10,681 nucleotides of DNA. Source: an uncultured Leptolyngbya sp. (lineage in GTDB: Bacteria > Cyanobacteriota > Cyanobacteriia > Phormidesmidales > Phormidesmidaceae). The DNA is taken from assembly GCA_937899365.1 (NCBI GenBank), contig CALBPH010000656.1, forward strand, positions 1 through 10,681, in the 5' to 3' direction. A program made the position numbers and the translations under genes. This document shows, one piece after another, positions 1 to 6,815 of this stretch (its first letter is position 1; each line of letters starts with the position of its first letter). The notes below the pieces were generated by a model. That model saw nothing but the letters and a program-made list of their open reading frames with translations, did no database searches and was not told where the DNA came from.

Positions 1-3000
1 GTGCCAATGCCAATTTCAGATACCAGTTTGACTGAAACCCCCGCCGTTGGATTGATCTGATGCAGGTCAAAGATTAGCTGGGCCAGGTCTTCGATGGAGT
101 AAATGTCATGGTGGGGCGGTGGAGAAATCAGGGTGACACCGGGCTTTGAACGGCGCAGCGAGGCAATGTAGTCACTGACTTTGCGCCCCGGTAGCTGACC
201 GCCCTCACCAGGCTTGGCTCCCTGGGCCATTTTGATTTCGATTTGCTTAGCGCTCATCAGGTACTCAGGGGTGACGCCAAATCGGCCTGAGGCTACCTGC
301 TTAATGGCCGAGCAAGCGGTGTCACCAGGGCTTAACCCTTTGAGGTGGGGCAATGTGACCGATAGACCCTGATCGTCCACGTCGTTGATGGGCTGGAAAC
401 GGACTGAATCTTCGCCCCCTTCACCGGAGTTGGACTTGCCGCCGATGCGGTTCATTGCGATCGCAAGTGTCTCATGGGCCTCCCGCGACAGTGCCCCCAG
501 GGACATGCCACCCGTACAGAAGCGACGCATGATGGTCTCTACAGGCTCCACCTCGTCTACAGAAATAGAGTTGCGATCGCTCTTAAAGTCCAGCAAGTTT
601 CGCAGCGCTGCCACCGGGCTGCCCTTCAGGTGCTCCTGATACACAGCGTAGTGGTCATACTGATTTAACTTCACCGCCTTATGGAGCAGCTTTGTCATCT
701 GTGGGCTATTGCTGTGGTATTCACCCTTGGGCCGCGCTTGCACAAACCCCATATGCTCTAAACGCTTACCCGTCAGTTCCGGGAATGCCTTGCTGTGGAA
801 TCGCATGGTTTCTTGGGCCAGTTCCGCCACCGTCAGACCCCCCAGACGGGAAATACTCCCCTTAAAGCCAGCGGCCAATAGCTCTGGACCAATGCCAATC
901 GCTTCAAAGATTTGAGCACCCTGATAGCTAGACAGCAGAGAAATCCCCATCTTTGAGAGAATCTTGAGCAAACCGGCCTCTACCGCCTTACGGTAGTTAG
1001 CCTGGGCTCCATTTAAGGTGGTTTCGGGTAGCTTGCCCGACGCCATCAGCTTTTGGGTCTTGCCGTTTGCCCACCAGTGTCTAACACTCTCCAGGGCCAG
1101 GTATGGGCATACGGCGCTGGCACCGTACCCAACCAAACAGGCAAAGTGGTGGGTGGTCCAGCACTGGGCCGTATCCACCAGAAGCGAAGCCCGCATCCGC
1201 AAGCCGTTGCCAATTAGGTGATGGTGCACTGCCCCCACCGCCAGCAAGGGGGGAATATAGGTCTGGGTAGCCGAAACGGTTGCGGCATTGCCCTCGCTAT
1301 CGATGCGATCGCTCAAGATCAGGATTTCGGCTCCGGCCTGCACCGCCGCATCAGCCTGGTCACAAAGGGTCTTAATGGCCTGACTTAGACCGTTAGGGCC
1401 ATCCCCAACGGCATAGAGAGAGGAAAGATTCGCCACGGGCAGCTTACCCTGGCGGATTGTTTCCAGCTCGTTATCGTTAATAACGGGAGATTCCAGTTTT
1501 ATCAACCGACTTGGCTGCTCATCCAAGAGGTTATGGCGCTGGCCCAGCTGCATCTGTAGCGACATCACGAGCCGCTCCCGCAACGGATCAATGGGAGGGT
1601 TTGTAACCTGGGCAAACCGCTGTTTGAAATAGTTGTAGAGCAAATGGGGCTTCTCTGACAGCACGGCCAAAGGGGCATCATTCCCCATGCAGTAAGTGGG
1701 CTCCTTTCCCTGGGCCGCCATATCCTGAATCACCATATCCAGGTCTTCAGCCGTATAGCCAAACGCTGTTTGGTGGGTGAGTAGCGCCTGGGCGTCTAAG
1801 TGGGACTGCTCACGAAATAGCTGGGGGGAAACATCCTGGCGGTGGGCACGTAGCCAATCTCCATAGGGCTGGGCCTGGGCCACCCGCTGCTTAATATCCC
1901 AGTTTTTCAAGATTTCATGGGTCTCAAAGTCGATGGCAATCATCTGACCAGGCCCCAGGCGTCCTTTCTCGACAATCTCTTCGGTGGGTAGTTCAACCAC
2001 ACCTGCTTCAGATGACACCACTAGGTAACCGCTGCGGGTAATGGCATAACGGGCTGGGCGCAGACCATTACGGTCGAGGGTGGCACCCACTTGTTTCCCA
2101 TCGCTAAATACCACCAGGGCCGGACCATCCCAGGGCTCCTGCACCCCGCTGTAGTACTCATAAAAATCGGTAATCTCAGGATAGGACAACAGATCAGGCT
2201 GATTGAGATAGGCCTCGGGCACCATCATCATCAGCGACTGGGCAGGGGTGCGGCCAGAGCGCACCAACAGCTCCATAACATTGTCTAGGTTGGCCGAGTC
2301 GCTATTATCGGCGTTCACAATCGGCTTGAGTTGCTCTAAGCTCTCGCCCCACACCGGACTGGCCAAATCAGCCTCGCGGGCCATCATCCAATTGATGTTG
2401 CCGATTAGGGTATTGATTTCACCGTTGTGCCCTAGCAGTCGCATCGGGTGAGCTAGGGGCCACTTGGGCATGGTGTTAGTGCTAAAGCGACGGTGATACA
2501 CCGCAAAGGCGCTTTCGTAGTCGCTGTCTTGTAAATCTAGATAAAACTGTCCTAAAACTTCGCTGCGCACCATGCCTTTGTACACCAGGGTGCGGCTAGA
2601 AAAGGAGCACACATAGAGGTCCTGGAGGGCTGTGGCCACCTCATCGGACGTTTCAACTGCCTCTAGGGCGCGGGCCCAGGCACGACGGAGTAAAAATAGC
2701 TGACGTTCTAACTCATCGTCTGCCACTGTAGACGCCACCAGCACCTGTTCAATCTGAGGTTCAAACTCTCGAGCCAAGGCTCCCAAAGCATCAGAGACAA
2801 CCGGTACGGGTCGCCATCCGAGTACCGTCATCCCGGCTGCTTGGGCCACTTGGGCAAACTGCTGCTTAGCGATGGCGGCGGCTTTCCCATGGCGGGGCAA
2901 AAACGTCATACCCACACCCACTCGACCGGGTGTTAAAGGGGTAGACCCCGCCCAACGTTGCAAAATTTTCCACGGAATAGCCGTCATGATGCCAGCGCCA

Positions 3001-3221
3001 TCACCGGAGTCCTGGTCTGCACAACAGCCACCTCGATGTTCCATACAGCTGAGGGCATGGAGAGCGTCGGCAACTAAGCGGTGGCTAGCACGTCCTTGCT
3101 GATCAGCAATAAACCCTACACCACAGGCATCTCGTTCCTCCACCAGAGATTTGGGGCCTGAGACCACCTGACCTTGAGGATGCTGATTTGCTTGAAGATT
3201 ATCCACGCGCTTATTAACCAT
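1..3221 (-). CDS. glsF: Ferredoxin-dependent glutamate synthase (Fd-GOGAT), N-terminal 1073 residues, truncated by window edge
   Basis: Makes two glutamates from glutamine and 2-oxoglutarate with electrons from reduced ferredoxin; with glutamine synthetase it forms the GS-GOGAT cycle. I read an uninterrupted frame from the ATG at 3221-3219 to the edge. A 32-residue propeptide precedes Cys33 (ERDACGVGF), the nucleophile that becomes the N-terminus of the class II amidotransferase domain (about 33-430). The central linking domain follows (about 480-780), then the FMN/synthase domain with FCTGGMSLGALSREAHE (about 900) and KMAQGAKPGEGGQLPG (about 995-1010). Residues about 946-973 form the extra loop before SAIKQVASGRFGVTPEYL that marks ferredoxin-type enzymes against NADPH-type GltB; this decided the call. 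The family is about 1500-1550 residues, so the 3Fe-4S cysteines and the GXGXG beta-helix are off the left edge. No clear Shine-Dalgarno is seen. The gene is divergent from its neighbour, with an NtcA-like box upstream. It is also called gltS or, loosely, gltB. Confidence 0.95.
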   Translation of the reverse strand, partial: MVNKRVDNLQANQHPQGQVVSGPKSLVEERDACGVGFIADQQGRASHRLVADALHALSCMEHRGGCCADQDSGDGAGIMTAIPWKILQRWAGSTPLTPGRVGVGMTFLPRHGKAAAIAKQQFAQVAQAAGMTVLGWRPVPVVSDALGALAREFEPQIEQVLVASTVADDELERQLFLLRRAWARALEAVETSDEVATALQDLYVCSFSSRTLVYKGMVRSEVLGQFYLDLQDSDYESAFAVYHRRFSTNTMPKWPLAHPMRLLGHNGEINTLIGNINWMMAREADLASPVWGESLEQLKPIVNADNSDSANLDNVMELLVRSGRTPAQSLMMMVPEAYLNQPDLLSYPEITDFYEYYSGVQEPWDGPALVVFSDGKQVGATLDRNGLRPARYAITRSGYLVVSSEAGVVELPTEEIVEKGRLGPGQMIAIDFETHEILKNWDIKQRVAQAQPYGDWLRAHRQDVSPQLFREQSHLDAQALLTHQTAFGYTAEDLDMVIQDMAAQGKEPTYCMGNDAPLAVLSEKPHLLYNYFKQRFAQVTNPPIDPLRERLVMSLQMQLGQRHNLLDEQPSRLIKLESPVINDNELETIRQGKLPVANLSSLYAVGDGPNGLSQAIKTLCDQADAAVQAGAEILILSDRIDSEGNAATVSATQTYIPPLLAVGAVHHHLIGNGLRMRASLLVDTAQCWTTHHFACLVGYGASAVCPYLALESVRHWWANGKTQKLMASGKLPETTLNGAQANYRKAVEAGLLKILSKMGISLLSSYQGAQIFEAIGIGPELLAAGFKGSISRLGGLTVAELAQETMRFHSKAFPELTGKRLEHMGFVQARPKGEYHSNSPQMTKLLHKAVKLNQYDHYAVYQEHLKGSPVAALRNLLDFKSDRNSISVDEVEPVETIMRRFCTGGMSLGALSREAHETLAIAMNRIGGKSNSGEGGEDSVRFQPINDVDDQGLSVTLPHLKGLSPGDTACSAIKQVASGRFGVTPEYLMSAKQIEIKMAQGAKPGEGGQLPGRKVSDYIASLRRSKPGVTLISPPPHHDIYSIEDLAQLIFDLHQINPTAGVSVKLVSEIGIG
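457..464. repeat. HIP1 octamer GCGATCGC
   Basis: Exact copy of the highly iterated palindrome of cyanobacterial genomes, inside the glutamate synthase reading frame. It is useful as a taxonomic marker; no local function is implied. Confidence 0.9.
573..580. repeat. HIP1 octamer GCGATCGC
   Basis: Second exact HIP1 copy, 116 bases from the first, also within the glutamate synthase coding sequence. Confidence 0.9.
1305..1312. repeat. HIP1 octamer GCGATCGC
   Basis: Third exact HIP1 copy, within the glutamate synthase coding sequence. Confidence 0.9.
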
Positions 3222-3285
3222 GAGCCAGTCGCAAGAAGAGAATAGAAAAAACGATTCAATGGCTACTGCTGGATGAGATTGCCAA

Positions 3286-3297
3286 CAGTCAACATTG
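3286..3297. repeat. 12-base direct repeat CAGTCAACATTG, copy 1
   Basis: Exact copy of the 12-mer at 3411-3422. On the minus strand it reads CAATGTTGACTG and contains TTGACT, a -35-like hexamer. Confidence 0.5.
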
Positions 3298-3312
3298 ATA
3301 GAGATTGAAACA

Positions 3313-3338
3313 TCGTCCCCAGAGATATCTGGGGACGA
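3313..3338 (-). promoter_or_regulatory. 11-bp perfect hairpin in the presumed glsF leader
   Basis: TCGTCCCCAGA (3313-3323) is exactly complementary to TCTGGGGACGA (3328-3338) around a GATA loop. It lies 92 bases upstream of the glsF ATG, so it would be in the 5' leader if transcription starts near the NtcA-like box. No U-run follows on either strand, so it is unlikely to be an ordinary terminator. It could be an RNA structure or a dimeric repressor operator. The structure is seen directly; any function is inference. Confidence 0.5.
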
Positions 3339-3410
3339 GTCGGCCAAAATGAGCTATTTACAGAATGGGTAGACTGTGAAGAAAAGCTCTACCGCAACGA
3401 CCCACTTAAT

Positions 3411-3422
3411 CAGTCAACATTG
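3411..3422. repeat. 12-base direct repeat CAGTCAACATTG, copy 2
   Basis: Second copy, 125 bases from the first. On the minus strand its TTGACT begins 22 bases after the GTA-N8-TAC box, where a class II NtcA promoter would have its -10 (TAN3T). TTGACT matches only the outer two T residues of that pattern, so this is suggestive at best. Confidence 0.5.
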
Positions 3423-3439
3423 CTGAACAGGACTGATAT

Positions 3440-3453
3440 GTATAGATTGATAC
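3440..3453. promoter_or_regulatory. NtcA-type box GTA-N8-TAC
   Basis: GTA TAGATTGA TAC matches the consensus for NtcA, the global nitrogen regulator of cyanobacteria, at all six fixed bases. Its start lies 219 bases upstream of the glsF start. The box is palindromic and could serve either direction. Neither side has a perfect TAN3T about 22 bases away: the minus strand has TTGACT and the plus strand TCATCT. An exact match is expected by chance roughly once per 4 kb, so the claim rests mainly on its position beside a nitrogen-assimilation gene. Confidence 0.5.
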
Positions 3454-3545
3454 TCCTAGCATTGCTATGGGAAGATCATCTCAGGGAGGGCCATTGCCGA
3501 TGACTACTCAAGTGGCTTGTTCATAAAGACGGTGAGCACACTGCC

Positions 3546-3564
3546 TTTACTTTTTAAAAGTAAA
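3546..3564. promoter_or_regulatory. 19-base AT-rich palindrome, operator-like
   Basis: TTTACTTTT (3546-3554) and AAAAGTAAA (3556-3564) are perfect inverted halves around one T. The symmetry and length suit a dimeric DNA-binding protein. The regulator is unknown. It lies about 415 bases before the glycosidase gene and 175 before the small ORF. Confidence 0.4.
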
Positions 3565-3632
3565 TCAAAATTAGATATTCTTCACTGAACCTTGCAAATT
3601 GCGTTGGGTACTCCTCCGCAAATCTTTAAGGA

Positions 3633-3661
3633 TTGACATTATCAAGCGCGCTACTTGGATA
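3633..3661 (+). promoter_or_regulatory. Weak sigma70-like promoter
   Basis: A perfect TTGACA (3633-3638) is followed after 17 bases by TGGATA (3656-3661), or after 19 by GATAAG. The -10 match is poor. If used, transcription would start near 3668, before the small ORF and the glycosidase gene. Confidence 0.25.
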
Positions 3662-3739
3662 AGTCAAGAACCGTTAAGTGCTCCCAAAGATTAGCTTTAG
3701 ATAGCAGTTTGGCCATTTGCAGGGTTTAAATGCCCCTGC

Positions 3740-3901
3740 ATGACTGCATCGAAACCTAATTTTTTGTTGGGTAATGTTTCTGCAGCCTGGTTTACAGGAT
3801 TTGTGATTATTCTGACTTTCTCACCTGTGCTGGTCCTAGGCGAGTTTTTGGGAGGGAGTACCCTTGGTATGAGCGTCAGGATTGATATCGTCTCTATCTA
3901 G
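3740..3901 (+). CDS. Possible small single-helix membrane protein, 53 residues
   Basis: An ATG-to-TAG frame of 53 codons that I translated by hand. The product starts MTASKPNF, then runs through a hydrophobic stretch (about residues 8-37, with GFVIILTF and PVLVLGEFLGG) and ends in a short polar tail (MSVRIDIVSI). This composition is typical of the one-helix proteins common around cyanobacterial thylakoid complexes, but I do not recognise the family and assign no function. The frame opens just after a 7-bp hairpin that contains the only AGGG upstream (3721-3724), and no well-spaced Shine-Dalgarno is seen. It ends 77 bases before the glycosidase ATG, so the two could share a transcript. Chance ORFs of this length are common; the hydrophobic pattern is the only positive evidence. 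Confidence 0.35.
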   Translation: MTASKPNFLLGNVSAAWFTGFVIILTFSPVLVLGEFLGGSTLGMSVRIDIVSI

Positions 3902-3978
3902 AATCTGAATTTCTAAATCGATATCTGAAAGTCCTACTGCTGCTGCCGCTTTGCTTTATTTAATTCGCTTCATTGCCT

Positions 3979-5817
3979 ATGTCAGTCCAAGATCCTTGGT
4001 CGCTTCATTTGAAGTCATCACTGAAGTACTTTGTCCTGATGCTGTGCGTCTGTGGCTTTGTTCTGGGGGGCGCCCAGATAGATCCGCAGCCGGCTCTATC
4101 AAACGCTGTTACATCAGCAATTGGTCAACTGGCACTAGCGCAAGCGGCAGAACCCACCGCCAGTGGTGGACAGCTGCGTATTAATGGACGTTTGGTGAAT
4201 GGTGCATGGCAACAGCGGCGTGAGCTGGTTGGTATTGTTGACGGCGCGATCGCAACCCAGCTAGGCGTTGATCTCGGCAGCACTCGTACCCCCACCCAAC
4301 AACCCGTGACCTGGTTTGCTCCACCCAACCCAACCAGACTAACTTTGCCTGCCTGGCACTATCAAAACAGCCGCTATCTAGATATCGCGCCACTGGTCCG
4401 TCAGTATGGCTGGCAGGTCACTACCCAGGGCTCTGTTCTAGATCTGCAACTGCCGGCAAGCCAGATTATGACCCTACGGCAGGGCCGCCAAACCTGGGGC
4501 GATCGGCTGGTGTTAGATTTGAATCAACCAGCCGGGTGGCAAGTCAGCCCAGCTGCCAATAGCATTACAGTCACAGTTGATGCCGCCATTGCAGAAGCCG
4601 TCATCAAAAGCTTTAAGCTGGTGCCCAACAATAACCTCAAAAGCGTCAACATTAGCTCCAATGCCCAGCGCACCACCCTTACACTCACGGTTGCTAACTA
4701 TCTTCATCCCCACGTTTGGAGCTTGGCCCAGCCCAATCGACTGATCATTGACATTCGTCCCGATGCCCTCCAACCCAAAGAAATTCTCTGGGCTGACGGC
4801 ATTCAATTCCAGCAGCGTTACGTTGCGCTCAACAGCCAGCGGTTTTCAGTCCATACCTTAAGCCTGGATCCAACTCGCTCCGACGTTGCGCTGCTGCCAA
4901 TAATGGCATTTCCCCATCGAGCCAGCGGTATTAAACCCCCAACGGACCTAGCCGAGCAGTGGCAGACCACAGCCTTAATCAATGGCGGCTTTTTTAACCG
5001 CAATAATCAGCTACCGCTAGGAGCCCTGCGCTACAACAATCGTTGGATTTCTGGCCCTATTCTTGACCGTGGCGCGGTTGGCTGGGACGACCAAGGCCAC
5101 GTCATGATGCAGCGCCTCGCCCTACGCACCACAGTCACCGCCAAGAATCAATCCTTTCCCATCGACCTCTTCAACAGTGGTTATGTCAAAGCCGGTATTG
5201 CTGGCTATACCGGCGACTGGGGCGATCAATACACCACCCTGGTAGACAATGAAATTGTCGTCACAGTTCAAAATAATCAAGTAAGTCAGCAGCGTTCCAT
5301 GGGCACCGCTGGTCAGAATGCTATTCCCATCCCCACAGACGGCTACCTACTTGTTCTTAGAGCTTTCAAATCCGTCGCACCCGTCTTTTCTCCAGGGACG
5401 GCCATCGCTATCAATCAACAGTCCCAGCCTTCTGATTTTGAACAGTTTCCCCATATTCTGGGGGCCGGCCCTTTACTCATAACCCAAGGCAAAATCGTCC
5501 TAGACCCTCAACGGGAAGGATTTAACCGTAACTTTATCGAAGGCAAAGCGCCCCGCAGTATTTTTGGCCTTACCCCCAGTGGTCAAATAAAGCTCACCAC
5601 TATTCAAGACCGTGTTGGTGGTCGCGGCCCCACCCTGGCAGAAACCGCCCAAATTTTACAAAAACTTGGCTGTAGCGAAGCCCTTAACTTAGATGGGGGC
5701 AGTTCATCGAGTCTCTATCTGGGGGGGCAACTGATTAATCGTCATCCACGCACAGCGGCACGCATCAATAATGCCTTGGGTGTTTTCTTAACTCCTCCAG
5801 ACCCAAATCGTCCGTAA
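3979..5817 (+). CDS. Secreted phosphodiester glycosidase (NAGPA domain) family protein
   Basis: 612 residues from the ATG at 3979; a TTG two codons earlier is also in frame but less likely. No clear Shine-Dalgarno is present. A basic N-terminus (K12, K16) and hydrophobic core (17-32) form a signal peptide or anchor; possible cleavage motifs are GGA (30-32) and ALA (52-54). Residues about 64-270 resemble the beta-rich, AMIN or copper-amine-oxidase-N-like modules of cyanobacterial envelope proteins (GGQLRINGRLVNG, then RYLDIAPLVRQYGWQV). The C-terminal half is a NAGPA domain with NGGFF (335-339), an ILGAGPLL segment and NLDGGSSSSLYLGG (570 on), the family's hallmark motifs. The eukaryotic founder removes GlcNAc from mannose-6-phosphate diesters; bacterial members act on or are thought to act on other glycosyl phosphodiesters. 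I infer an envelope or periplasmic role with unknown substrate. Family call firm, reaction not. Confidence 0.85.
   Translation: MSVQDPWSLHLKSSLKYFVLMLCVCGFVLGGAQIDPQPALSNAVTSAIGQLALAQAAEPTASGGQLRINGRLVNGAWQQRRELVGIVDGAIATQLGVDLGSTRTPTQQPVTWFAPPNPTRLTLPAWHYQNSRYLDIAPLVRQYGWQVTTQGSVLDLQLPASQIMTLRQGRQTWGDRLVLDLNQPAGWQVSPAANSITVTVDAAIAEAVIKSFKLVPNNNLKSVNISSNAQRTTLTLTVANYLHPHVWSLAQPNRLIIDIRPDALQPKEILWADGIQFQQRYVALNSQRFSVHTLSLDPTRSDVALLPIMAFPHRASGIKPPTDLAEQWQTTALINGGFFNRNNQLPLGALRYNNRWISGPILDRGAVGWDDQGHVMMQRLALRTTVTAKNQSFPIDLFNSGYVKAGIAGYTGDWGDQYTTLVDNEIVVTVQNNQVSQQRSMGTAGQNAIPIPTDGYLLVLRAFKSVAPVFSPGTAIAINQQSQPSDFEQFPHILGAGPLLITQGKIVLDPQREGFNRNFIEGKAPRSIFGLTPSGQIKLTTIQDRVGGRGPTLAETAQILQKLGCSEALNLDGGSSSSLYLGGQLINRHPRTAARINNALGVFLTPPDPNRP
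4246..4253. repeat. HIP1 octamer GCGATCGC
   Basis: Fourth exact HIP1 copy, inside the glycosidase gene. I found none in the str operon part of the window. Confidence 0.9.
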
Positions 5818-5828
5818 AAATCACGTGT

Positions 5829-5844
5829 GGTTGAAGCAACCTTT
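5829..5844 (+). terminator. Weak terminator candidate after the glycosidase gene
   Basis: GGTTG (5829-5833) pairs with CAACC (5837-5841) around AAG, followed by only TTT, 11 bases after the stop codon. Stem and U-tract are both short. Position is its main support. Confidence 0.25.
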
Positions 5845-6104
5845 AAGGTAAACCCCCTAAATTGAAGACTCCGTTTAATTGCCCCTTTAAGTGGCCATAC
5901 GCGTGACGTCTATCTAAATTCCGCTGTTATGATTGGACCGGAATTAAATAACATTGCCAAAATTGCCACCATGGGCTCTAGGGGCTAATTCTTAACCTGA
6001 AGCGTCTGTGGCTGCAATCAATAAAAAAATCCCTGTAGATACTCTTATTACGGTAGTTAAACCGCTATTCAAAATTTGTGCTGACACACAGTCCGCATTG
6101 GTCA

Positions 6105-6180
6105 TGAGGCCTACTGCTATCGGCCTCAGGTTAGCGCTGCCGGCCTTGGCAGTGCCTACAGGGTTAACCGTTATTTAACC
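6105..6180 (+). promoter_or_regulatory. Three tandem hairpins in the presumed leader of the cupin gene
   Basis: Hairpin 1: TGAGGCC (6105-6111) with GGCCTCA (6122-6128), 7 bp and a 10-base loop. Hairpin 2: GCGCTGCC (6134-6141) with GGCAGTGC (6148-6155), 8 bp including one G-U, loop GGCCTT. Hairpin 3: GGTTAA (6162-6167) with TTAACC (6175-6180). They end 46 bases before the cupin ATG. No U-run follows, so termination is not the obvious role. The loop of hairpin 2 (GGCC) could pair with stem sequences of hairpin 1, so alternative folds are possible. I match this to no known riboswitch. Confidence 0.45.
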
Positions 6181-6226
6181 TTAGCCGTTAGCGATATCTG
6201 TACTTCTCCAAACAGGAACTATCACC

Positions 6227-6658
6227 ATGGTCCAAACTCACGATCGCCCCAAGTCTTCTACTCAAGAAAATAAAGAAAGCTTGGGTGCTATTACCAATAA
6301 TTCCCCCGTCAGCGATACACGCCCCTGGGGCTCGTTCACTGTCCTTGAAGAAGGTAAAGGCTATAAAATCAAGCGTATTGAAGTAAAGCCAGGGCATCGC
6401 CTCAGCCTCCAGATGCACCACCACCGCAGTGAGCATTGGATCGTAGTATCCGGGACCGCCAAAGTCATCTGTGGTGAACAGGAGATCCTTCTCTGCACCA
6501 ATCAATCTACCTATGTGCCTGCCTGCACAGCGCATCGGCTAGAAAACTCAGGTGTTATCCCTCTGGTATTAATTGAAGTACAAAATGGCGAATACCTAGG
6601 GGAAGATGACATTATCCGCTTCCAGGATGACTACGCCCGCACAGACCAAAAGAAATAG
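6227..6658 (+). CDS. Stand-alone cupin of the type II mannose-6-phosphate isomerase family
   Basis: 143 residues, a single cupin barrel (about 31-140) that matches the C-terminal isomerase domain of bifunctional mannose-1-phosphate guanylyltransferase/phosphomannose isomerases. Landmarks are RPWGSF (32-37), the metal-binding block LSLQMHHHRSEHW (59-71) and the later histidine in TAHRLEN (His103). The family interconverts fructose-6-phosphate and mannose-6-phosphate with a divalent metal, supplying mannose for GDP-mannose and polysaccharides. Single-domain versions are common in cyanobacteria, and not all need be isomerases. The first 30 residues are polar and probably disordered. The start is supported by AGGA (6214-6217) 9 bases before the ATG. 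A shared theme of sugar phosphates with the preceding glycosidase is possible, but the 409-base gap argues against a tight operon. Confidence 0.85.
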   Translation: MVQTHDRPKSSTQENKESLGAITNNSPVSDTRPWGSFTVLEEGKGYKIKRIEVKPGHRLSLQMHHHRSEHWIVVSGTAKVICGEQEILLCTNQSTYVPACTAHRLENSGVIPLVLIEVQNGEYLGEDDIIRFQDDYARTDQKK

Positions 6659-6745
6659 TCATCAGTTTTTCTAGCTGGGTTTACCGCCTATCAGATGTTT
6701 TCCTCGTTGGTATAGGCATCGCCTAGCTATTTAGTACTCACCAGT

Positions 6746-6779
6746 AGCCTAGATGGACTAATTGATGTCTATCTAGGCT
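6746..6779 (+). terminator. 13-bp hairpin downstream of the cupin gene, possible terminator
   Basis: AGCCTAGATGGAC (6746-6758) pairs with GTCTATCTAGGCT (6767-6779) over 13 positions with one G-U, around an 8-base loop. Flanking ACTCA (6736-6740) and TGAGT (6782-6786) can add 5 pairs after an internal loop. It starts 88 bases after the cupin stop. There is no U-tract on the plus strand, so a canonical Rho-independent terminator is doubtful; RNA processing or 3'-end stabilisation is an alternative. Confidence 0.4.
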
Positions 6780-6815
6780 GTTGAGTGTTTGACAAGTGAA
6801 ACGGTGCGCTAACCC

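Larger units (their letters stand above)
3222..3978. other. Divergent intergenic region between glsF and the glycosidase gene
   Basis: About 750 bases separate the two divergent start codons, long for a cyanobacterial spacer. It must hold the glsF promoter and probably that of the plus-strand gene. Items I can point to are a leader hairpin (3313-3338), a 12-base direct repeat (3286-3297 and 3411-3422), an exact GTA-N8-TAC box (3440-3453), a 19-base palindrome (3546-3564), a weak plus-strand promoter (TTGACA at 3633), a 7-bp hairpin TGCAGGG/CCCTGCA (3718-3740) and a 53-codon ORF (3740-3901). No tRNA or known riboswitch core is recognisable. Confidence 0.8.
5818..6226. other. Intergenic region between glycosidase and cupin genes
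   Basis: 409 bases. The left half holds the weak terminator candidate and AT-rich sequence without a convincing promoter. The right part (6105-6180) holds three successive hairpins just before the cupin gene. Frames of 19 codons (ATG at 5929) and 56 codons (GTG at 6008) exist but lack supporting signals. Confidence 0.7.

Noticed and set aside
385..3102. Plus-strand ORFs of 64-84 codons within 1-3221
   Set aside because: All lie antisense to the continuous glutamate synthase frame.
3718..3765. TGCAGGG/CCCTGCA hairpin followed by TTTTTT as a terminator
   Set aside because: The T-run begins about 20 bases after the stem, too far for a Rho-independent terminator.
3973..3978. TTG start two codons upstream of the glycosidase ATG
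   Set aside because: It adds only two residues, has no ribosome binding site, and the ATG at 3979 already gives a normal signal-peptide N-terminus.
4125..5003. Several minus-strand ORFs across the glycosidase gene
   Set aside because: They are reading-frame shadows of a gene whose plus-strand product has clear family motifs.
5929..5988. 19-codon ATG ORF in the same spacer
   Set aside because: Too short, with no supporting signals.
6008..6178. 56-codon GTG-start ORF in the glycosidase-cupin spacer
   Set aside because: No ribosome binding site, no recognisable protein features, and it overlaps the three-hairpin region, which explains the sequence better.
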